From the NCBI GenBank assembly GCA_964246745.1, contig CAXTRK010000019.1, positions 1-58,429 of the forward strand: a DNA stretch of 58,429 nt. Reading direction: 5' to 3'. A program made the translations under genes and the position numbers. Source of the DNA: Lichenicoccus sp964246745. GTDB lineage: Bacteria > Pseudomonadota > Alphaproteobacteria > Acetobacterales > Acetobacteraceae. Position 1 is the stretch's first letter; each line of letters begins with the position of its first letter. A model generated the notes under the pieces. The model made no database searches and was not told the DNA's origin. It worked only from the letters and a program-made list of their open reading frames with translations. Shown here piece after piece: positions 51,862-58,429 of this stretch.

Positions 51862-52488
51862 GTGAGCGATTATATGCCGACGATCGTCCCTGATGCGCCT
51901 CGAGCGGGGCCTTCATCACTCATAAACCTCGCCCGGGCATCGGCGGCCGAAGCTGTTGGAACGTGCATGCTCGTTCTGGTCGGGACAGCCACGGTCGGCG
52001 CCCCCAACCAGGGCCAAGACACTGTCGCACCAGCCTATAACTCTCTTGCAGTGGCTCTGTCATTGGGGCTGGTGCTGGTCTCGATCGTCGCAGCGTTCGG
52101 CTAGGCCAGCGGCGCGCATGTCAATCCGGCGGTGACACTTGGCTGATGGTTTCGATGGCGTTCGGCAACGACGCCTACACGAACGCGCATCTTGGATTGC
52201 CGGCCCGGCTGCTTGGAGCGAGCAACCTGCAAGTATTGCTCGTCGAGGGGTTGATCGCCGTCATTCTGGTGCTGACGCGGTGATCGCGTCAGCAACGGAC
52301 CCGCGAGTACCGGAAATCCGACCCGCGCGCTCGGCCCGCTGATCGGCGGCGTGGCCGCCGTATTGGTCTACCGGCTGGTCGGCAGCGGCAGCGCTCCAAC
52401 GGTGGCCATGGCCGATCAGTCACGTGACAGTTCCGTTGTTCGTCCAAACGAGGCGTCCATTCCGCCGCTTCCACGGCGTCGCTGACCA
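51862..52488 (+). pseudogene. MIP-family aquaporin, broken by nonsense codons, frameshift and deletion
   Basis: The frame from 51862 reads to AVALSLGLVLVSIVAAFG and meets TAG at 52102-52104, where Gln (CAG) would be expected, then continues ASGAHVNPAVTLG (first NPA motif) to a TGA at 52144. Another frame carries NAHLGLPARLLGASNLQVLL, VEGLIAVILVLT and, after a further shift and deletion, GNPTRALGPLIGGVAAVLVY, the region of the second NPA-like motif. At least two stops, one frameshift and one deletion of about 25 residues are present, so no channel can be made. Confidence 0.85.
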
Positions 52489-52489
52489 A

Positions 52490-53677
52490 TTATCCGGCCG
52501 GACGTTCCATCAGGTCGTGCAGGCGCTCCAGGCAGGCAGCCCGTCCGGCAACGCAACCGCCCGACAACCACCAATCGCGCGTCAGCGTCAGCAAGCGGCC
52601 GAGTTCCGGGCCAGGCGCGATGCCGCAGTCGAGGCCGTCGCGTCCCCTGAGCGGAAACACCGGGCGCGGTGTTGCTCGCAGGCGACGACGCAGGTCGCGC
52701 CACGCCTCAGCATGACCATTCGACCGTGCCTCCGCGAGCCAGGCGACGTCGCACAAGAGTTCGGCCGGAGCATCGGCCAAGACACGGCGTAAATTCGCAT
52801 CATCAAGGCCTGGCCGCGGAGCGGGCGTCGCCAGCATAGCTTCGAGCCGTTCCGCGTCGGCGTTGGACAGGCGCAAAGCCCGCGCCACGCTCAAAGCCGG
52901 ACCGCAAATCAGTGCCGCAAGACGAAGGATCGGATCGGCAGGCACACGCCCGGGCAACCCCTCGGTCACGCCACACGGGAACAGCCGGTCCAGCACGCCG
53001 AGGCGGCGCATCAGGGCCAAGGTCATGTCAAGCCGGGGGCCGATCAGAATGCGTCGCAATTCCGACCAGACCCGCTCCGCGGAGAGCCGGTCGAGCGACG
53101 GCAACGACTCGGTGATGCCACGGGCCGCGTCAGCGTCGGGAAAGTCGCCGCCATAGCGCGCGTTGAAACGGAAAAAGCGCAGGATGCGCAATCCGTCCTC
53201 GGCTATTCGCCGCGCGGCAGGGCCCACGAAACGGACGCGGCCGGCCGCAAGATCGGCGCGTCCATCGAAATAGTCGAACAAGGTGCCGTCGCGGTTCAGC
53301 GACATGGCGTTGATGGTGAAATCCCGCCGCTGCGCATCCTCGCGCCAGTCCGTGGTCCAGGCCACCACGGCATGACGGCCATCGGTCTCTTCGTCGCGTC
53401 TGAGACTGGTGATCTCAATGCCTCGCCCCTCGACGAGAGCGGTCACCGTGCCGTGCGCAACGCCGGTCGGCAGGCAGCGTATCCCCGCATCGGCAAGACG
53501 CCGAGCCACGATCTCCGGCGTCTCGGGAATGCCGAGATCGAGATCCGCTGCGGCGTCTCCCGCGATCAGGTCACGCACCACGCCGCCCACCAGGCGGGCC
53601 TCCGGCAGCACCCGCCATACGGTCGCGAGCGCCTGTCGCGCGCCGGTCTCCAGCGGGTCAAGCGCGATGCGGGTCAA
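52490..53677 (-). CDS. CCA tRNA nucleotidyltransferase (poly(A) polymerase family)
   Basis: Adds or repairs the 3' CCA of tRNA. The 395-residue class II enzyme has the head-domain ARLVGGVVRDLIAGDAAADL with catalytic Asp residues, the RRDEETDGRHAVVAWTTDW segment, RRDFTINAMSLN and the RNA-binding DGLRILRFFRFNARYGG. A TTG at 53677, overlapping the DUF1285 stop (TTGA), fits the family N-terminus; a GTG at 53728 would add 17 residues. The single tRNA in this window encodes its CCA, so a repair role is likely. Confidence 0.9.
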   Translation of the reverse strand: MTRIALDPLETGARQALATVWRVLPEARLVGGVVRDLIAGDAAADLDLGIPETPEIVARRLADAGIRCLPTGVAHGTVTALVEGRGIEITSLRRDEETDGRHAVVAWTTDWREDAQRRDFTINAMSLNRDGTLFDYFDGRADLAAGRVRFVGPAARRIAEDGLRILRFFRFNARYGGDFPDADAARGITESLPSLDRLSAERVWSELRRILIGPRLDMTLALMRRLGVLDRLFPCGVTEGLPGRVPADPILRLAALICGPALSVARALRLSNADAERLEAMLATPAPRPGLDDANLRRVLADAPAELLCDVAWLAEARSNGHAEAWRDLRRRLRATPRPVFPLRGRDGLDCGIAPGPELGRLLTLTRDWWLSGGCVAGRAACLERLHDLMERPAG

Positions 53678-54333
53678 TCGTCTTCCGGCGGAAGCAATCC
53701 TATCGGAAAGAAGACGTTCTGACTCCACACCCCAAGACAGTCATGGCCCTGGCACTGCCCTTTCACGGCAAGGGCGGCAAGCTCGTAATAGACCGCGCGG
53801 CCGACGCGCGCCGCTATGGCGCGCTCGCCCTCGCCGCGCACATGCAGATAAGGCGCGGGGCCGCCGCCCTCGGCGCAAGGCGGCCGGTTCCATTCCACCG
53901 AAAGCGGATGATCCGCCCCAGCACAGACGATCTGATCGACATTGGTGCGAAAGGCGAGCACCTGGTCTCGGCCGCACCCGCGCCAATCAAGCTCCACGGC
54001 GACGAATGGCACATCCTCGACCTCGATCGAGCCGCGCTCCGCCGGCGTCTCAAGCCAGTAGGTGCCGGCATCGTCACGCACGAGGACGCTCGCGAACAGA
54101 CAGACCAGTGGCTTGCGCCGGATCGGCGAGCCGCGATAGAGCCAGGTCCCGTCCCGCTGGATGAGGAATGGCAAGGCGCCGCATTGATGCCGGCGCCGAG
54201 GCCCGTGTCGGGTGAGAGTACTTAGCTCACCGCCAGCCGCGGCATCCGCCGGCTCATCCGCCGCTTGCGGCCCGAGGAATCCGAACGGGGCGCCGGCAAG
54301 CGCGGCGGACAAGTCGGGAAGCTCAGGAGTCAC
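53674..54333 (-). CDS. DUF1285 family protein
   Basis: A 219-residue protein of the DUF1285 family: GALPFLIQRDGTWLYRGSPI, ASVLVRDDAGTYWLETPAER, VPFVAVELDWRG and SVEWNRPPCAEGG. The fold is a small beta-rich domain of unknown function. It is usually found next to the CCA-transferase and MoxR genes in alphaproteobacteria, as here, and is coupled to the CCA gene by a 4-nt overlap. Divergent from the MoxR gene. Confidence 0.85.
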   Translation of the reverse strand: MTPELPDLSAALAGAPFGFLGPQAADEPADAAAGGELSTLTRHGPRRRHQCGALPFLIQRDGTWLYRGSPIRRKPLVCLFASVLVRDDAGTYWLETPAERGSIEVEDVPFVAVELDWRGCGRDQVLAFRTNVDQIVCAGADHPLSVEWNRPPCAEGGGPAPYLHVRGEGERAIAARVGRAVYYELAALAVKGQCQGHDCLGVWSQNVFFPIGLLPPEDD

Positions 54334-54454
54334 CGGATTTCCATGTGTTCATGCACGTTAACCAAGACGGGGACACCACAAGCATATAGGGAGGCCCCCC
54401 GGCTTGATGAAACCCCTGGACGTGGCAGTTTGAACGGCGCACACGCGAGGTACG

Positions 54455-55470
<1,016 letters not shown>

Positions 55471-55474
<4 letters not shown>

Positions 55475-56442
55475 GGTTCTTCCCTTCCCTGCGCGCGCAC
55501 TCGGATGCGCCTCGGCAAGAGGGCTCGGTTTCGCCTCGTTCGGGCGCGCGGCCGCGCCATCCTGGTCTCGCCGAGGCGCAGGCGCTCGGCGCCCGGCTGC
55601 CGGCGCTGCTGGTGGCGGCCGAGCGGGTCGCCGCCACCGTGGCGCAGGGCGTGCACGGACGCCGTCGCGCCGGGATGGGCGACAGCTTCTGGCAATACCG
55701 CCAGGCGCTGCCGGGCGAGTCCGCGGCGAGGATCGACTGGCGGCAATCGGCGCGCTCCAGCCGCGCCTATGTGCGCGAGACCGAATGGGAAGCGGCACAG
55801 AGCGTGTTCCTCTGGCATGACGTCTCTGCCAGCATGCACTGGCGTTCCAAGGCGGCGCTGCCGATGAAGCTTGAGCGGGCGGAACTGCTGCTGCTCGCCC
55901 TCGCCTCTCTGCTGCTGCGCGGCGGCGAGCATGTACGGCTGCTGGCGGGGCGCGAGGCAGGCGGCTGGATCTCCGGGCAGGCGGGACTGTCGCGCATCGC
56001 CGCGCAATTGGCGTTGCTGCCGGCGGGTTCGCGGAACGCCGGACTGCCAACTGCCGCCAGCGAGCTGCCGCGCCACTCCAGGCTGGTGCTGATGGGCGAC
56101 ATGCTGTCCGAACCCGCGCAGACCGAGGCGCTGTTCGCGCGGCTCTCGGCGGTCCCTGTGGGCTGCACCGTGCTCCAGATCCTCGATCCCGCGGAGCTGT
56201 CGCTGCCCTATGCCGGCCGGGTCCGCTTCGAGGGGTTGGAAGGCGAAGCGTCGGTGCTCGCGCCGCGCGCGCAGGATTTGACGGCTGCCTACGCCGAGGT
56301 TCTGGAAAGCCATCAGCGGCGTCTCGCCTCGCTGTGCGCCGGCGCGGGTTTCGGGCTGATCCGCGACCGCACCGACCAACCGCCGCAGACGGCGCTGCTG
56401 GCGCTCTATCAATCGCTGCACCAGGCGAGAGCGACGCCATGA
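55471..56442 (+). CDS. DUF58 domain protein
   Basis: A 323-residue protein with the DUF58 core GMGDSFWQYRQALPGESAAR, RIDWRQSARSSRAYVRETEW and a VWA-like fold. Such proteins are partners of MoxR ATPases. Start overlaps the MoxR stop and its stop overlaps the next ATG (ATGA). A low-complexity Pro/Arg stretch near residues 15-30 is seen. Confidence 0.9.
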
Positions 56443-58429
56443 TCCTGGGGGCGCCGCTGTTGCTGCTCGGAATGGCGGTGCTGCCGCTGCTCTGGTGGCT
56501 GCTTCGCGCGGTGCCCCCGGCGCCCCGTTCGCAGCCGTTCCCGGCGATCAGGCTGCTTGCCGGCCTCGAGTCGCTGCGCCAGGAAGCCCAGCGCGCGCCG
56601 CCCTGGCTGCTGGTGCTTCGGCTGCTTGCGGCAAGCCTGCTCGTGCTTGGCCTCGCCCAGCCGGTGCTGGTGCCACGCGGCGCCGCGGCGCCAATCTCGC
56701 ACGGAAACCTGCTGATCGTGCTCGATGACGGCTGGGCCGCGGCAGGCGATTGGCCGTCGCGGATCGCGGCGCTCGACGCGCTTTTGGACCGCGCCGGACG
56801 CGCGGGCGAGCAGGCGAGCCTGCTGAGCACATCGCCGGACGAGAACAATGCGGTCCGCGCAACGGCGCTCATGAGCGCCGTTGCGCGGACCCGCCGGCCG
56901 CGAGCGCCCCCCCCCCGCGCCCGGGAACCCCNNNNNNNNNNCCGTTGCGCTGCGCGCCCTCCTCGATGCGCGCCGCCCGCGCGCCTGGAACACCGACCGC
57001 GCGTCGGCGGCGCGCGCGCTGGATGGCTTGCGCGCGTCTTTCGGCCGGACCGTCTATCTCAGCGACGGGCTGTCCACGCCCGGCGACGACGCCTTGCGCG
57101 CGGCATTGCACCGTCGGGGCTCGATCGGCGAGTGGGACGGGCCGCGCGGACCGCTGCGCCTGATGCTGCCGCAGGTCTCCGGCGCACGCGGACTCCTCGT
57201 GCGGGTCGGCGCGATCCCCCAAGCCGTGGCACGACCCTTTGTCGTTCGGGCGGAGGATGGCGACGGCGGCACGCTGGCGCGGGGCTACGGCGTCATCGCC
57301 GCCGGATCCGACACGGCGGCGCTCAAGCTCGTGCTGCCGGTCGAGCTGCGCAACCGAATCGCGCGGCTGGTGCTGGACGGAACCCCGGGGCCGGCCGGCT
57401 TGCGTCTGCTCGACGAGGGCGACCGACGTCGGCCGGTCGGACTGCTTGCCATCGGCAACTTCAGCGACACGCCCCTGCTGGGGCCGCTGTTCTATCTGCG
57501 GCGTGCGCTGTCGCCGGACACCGAATTGCGGACCGGCACGGCCGCAGGCCTGCTATCGCGTCAGCTCTCGGTGCTGATCGCGACCGACGGCACGCTTGAG
57601 GACGCGCCAGCGCGCCGCAAGGTCGCGGACTGGGTACGCGGCGGCGGCATGCTGATCCGCTTTGCCGGCCCGCGCATGGCAGCGGACTGGACCCAGCAGG
57701 ATGCGGCCGGGCAAGTTGCGGGCGCCGGAACGGGCGGCATCGCCCAGACCCTGCTGCCGGCGCCGCTGCTGGGCGGCGAACGCACGCTCGGCGGCGCGAT
57801 GTCGTGGAGCAAGCCGGAGACGCTGGCCCGGTTCGGCGCCGACACGCCGTTTGCCGGGTTGCGCGTGCCGGCCGATGTCACCGTCTCGCGCCAGGTGCTG
57901 GCCCGTCCCGCCACCGATCTCGAGGCACGGAGTTGGGCACGCCTCGCCGACGGCACGCCCCTGGTGACGCACGCCGCCCTTGGCGCCGGTCAGGTGGTGC
58001 TGTTCCATGTCACCAGCACGCCGGACTGGTCGACACTGCCCTTCTCCGGCCTGTTCGTGCAGATGCTGCACCGTCTGGTCGAACGCTCGGCGGGCTTGCG
58101 GAGCGAAGGCGGCGACGCGGTGCTGGCGCCCGTCTCCACCTTGGATGGCGACGCCGCCCTAGGCACGCCGCCGCCCGCGGCGCGCGGCCTGCCGGCGCGG
58201 GCGTTCGGCCATGTCGCCGCATCCGCGATCCACCCGCCGGGGCTCTATGGCCCGGCCTCGGACCGTCGCGCGCTCAACGCGGGCGACGGCTTGCCGGCGA
58301 TGGCGGCATCGTCGCCGTTCGCGGCCCGTTCCGATCTCGCCGGGCGCATGCCGGATCGCCCGCTCGGACCCTGGCTGCTGGCGGCGGCGCGTCGGCCGGG
58401 CAGGCGCCACACGCCACGCAGCCATAGCG
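56439..58429 (+). CDS. BatA N-terminal / DUF4159 membrane protein (partial)
   Basis: Begins MILGAPLLLLGMAVLPLLWW, the BatA-type first helix, with a second helix (LLVLRLLAASLLVLGLAQPV) and an extracytoplasmic part with ENNAVRATALMS. The assembly gap at 56932-56941 interrupts it; after it the frame VALRALLDARRPRAWNTDRA and later LSVLIATDGTLEDAPARRKV, WVRGGGMLIRFAGPR (DUF4159-like) continues to the window end. The change of frame at the gap is artefactual. The last residues (AAARRPGRRHTPRSHS) look unlike the usual membrane helix after PLGPWLL, possibly a frameshift at the contig end. Last gene of the MoxR operon visible here. Confidence 0.82.
56852..56941. other. Assembly gap (10 N) with fold-back and C-rich artefact
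   Basis: 56852-56871 and 56872-56891 are exact reverse complements (20-bp arms, no loop), followed by C-rich sequence and the Ns at 56932-56941. Only the left arm fits the DUF4159 protein (NAVRATALMS). It shows the same pattern as the gap at 30,854, so the right arm is likely not genomic. Confidence 0.85.

Noticed and set aside
56852..56891. 20-bp palindrome in the DUF4159 gene as a regulatory site
   Set aside because: Same gap-linked fold-back signature; only one arm fits the protein.

Overview
The window looks like the chromosome of a GC-rich alphaproteobacterium, most likely a member of the Acetobacteraceae. The reasons are the high GC content, a paired palindromic repeat near 15.77-15.82 kb of a kind I associate with acetic-acid-bacterium relatives, the gene order hisB-DUF2628-hisH, and the DUF1285 / CCA-transferase / MoxR-DUF58-DUF4159 order at the right end. 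Two 10-N gaps (30,854 and 56,932) show it is a scaffolded draft assembly; each gap follows a fold-back sequence that is probably artefactual.

Region 1 (1-6.5 kb, minus strand) is a catabolic operon for methoxylated aromatics: purU, folD, an intradiol ring-cleavage dioxygenase, hpaH-like hydratase, hpaI-like aldolase, an HpaR/MarR-type regulator and a LigM-type tetrahydrofolate-dependent O-demethylase. FolD and PurU can oxidise the methyl group taken off by LigM to formate and free tetrahydrofolate. The enzyme combination does not match a textbook pathway.

Region 2 (6.7-10.15 kb) is a run of decayed genes: a LysR regulator with its DNA-binding domain cut, a dienelactone hydrolase with a nonsense codon and a frameshift, a CoA-transferase fragment joined to the start of a Rieske oxygenase, an isocitrate lyase with an internal deletion, and the C-terminus of a DUF499-like ATPase.

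Region 3 (10.2-17.3 kb) is housekeeping: guaA, tRNA-Arg(ACG), trpE, a PpiD/SurA-like chaperone, and small genes including a DUF985 cupin and a GNAT enzyme. Region 4 (17.3-26.8 kb) holds an oxdC-SDR-gluconate dehydrogenase subunit 3-GMC oxidoreductase operon, an ABC exporter whose permease is fused to a CPBP protease, an aldo/keto reductase and a glutathione peroxidase. Region 5 (26.9-31.5 kb) is the histidine operon hisB-DUF2628-hisH-GNAT-hisA-hisF-hisE-HIT.

Region 6 (31.5-44.6 kb) has an EmrAB-type efflux pump with a 10-bp-arm palindromic operator, a Spy-like periplasmic protein, an SDR, a LarA-type nickel racemase homologue, a BLUF photoreceptor in one operon with a GGDEF-EAL protein, a second membrane GGDEF-EAL protein, and an ABC exporter with a sulfotransferase. 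Region 7 (44.8-52.5 kb) is a stress island: a multi-PAS LuxR regulator followed by CsbD, two DUF2382 proteins, a GsiB/17M-like protein, an LEA-like protein, a holin-X-like membrane protein, a DUF3618 protein and YidB, ending in a broken aquaporin gene. Region 8 (52.5-58.4 kb) has CCA tRNA nucleotidyltransferase, DUF1285, MoxR, DUF58 and a DUF4159 protein cut by the window edge.
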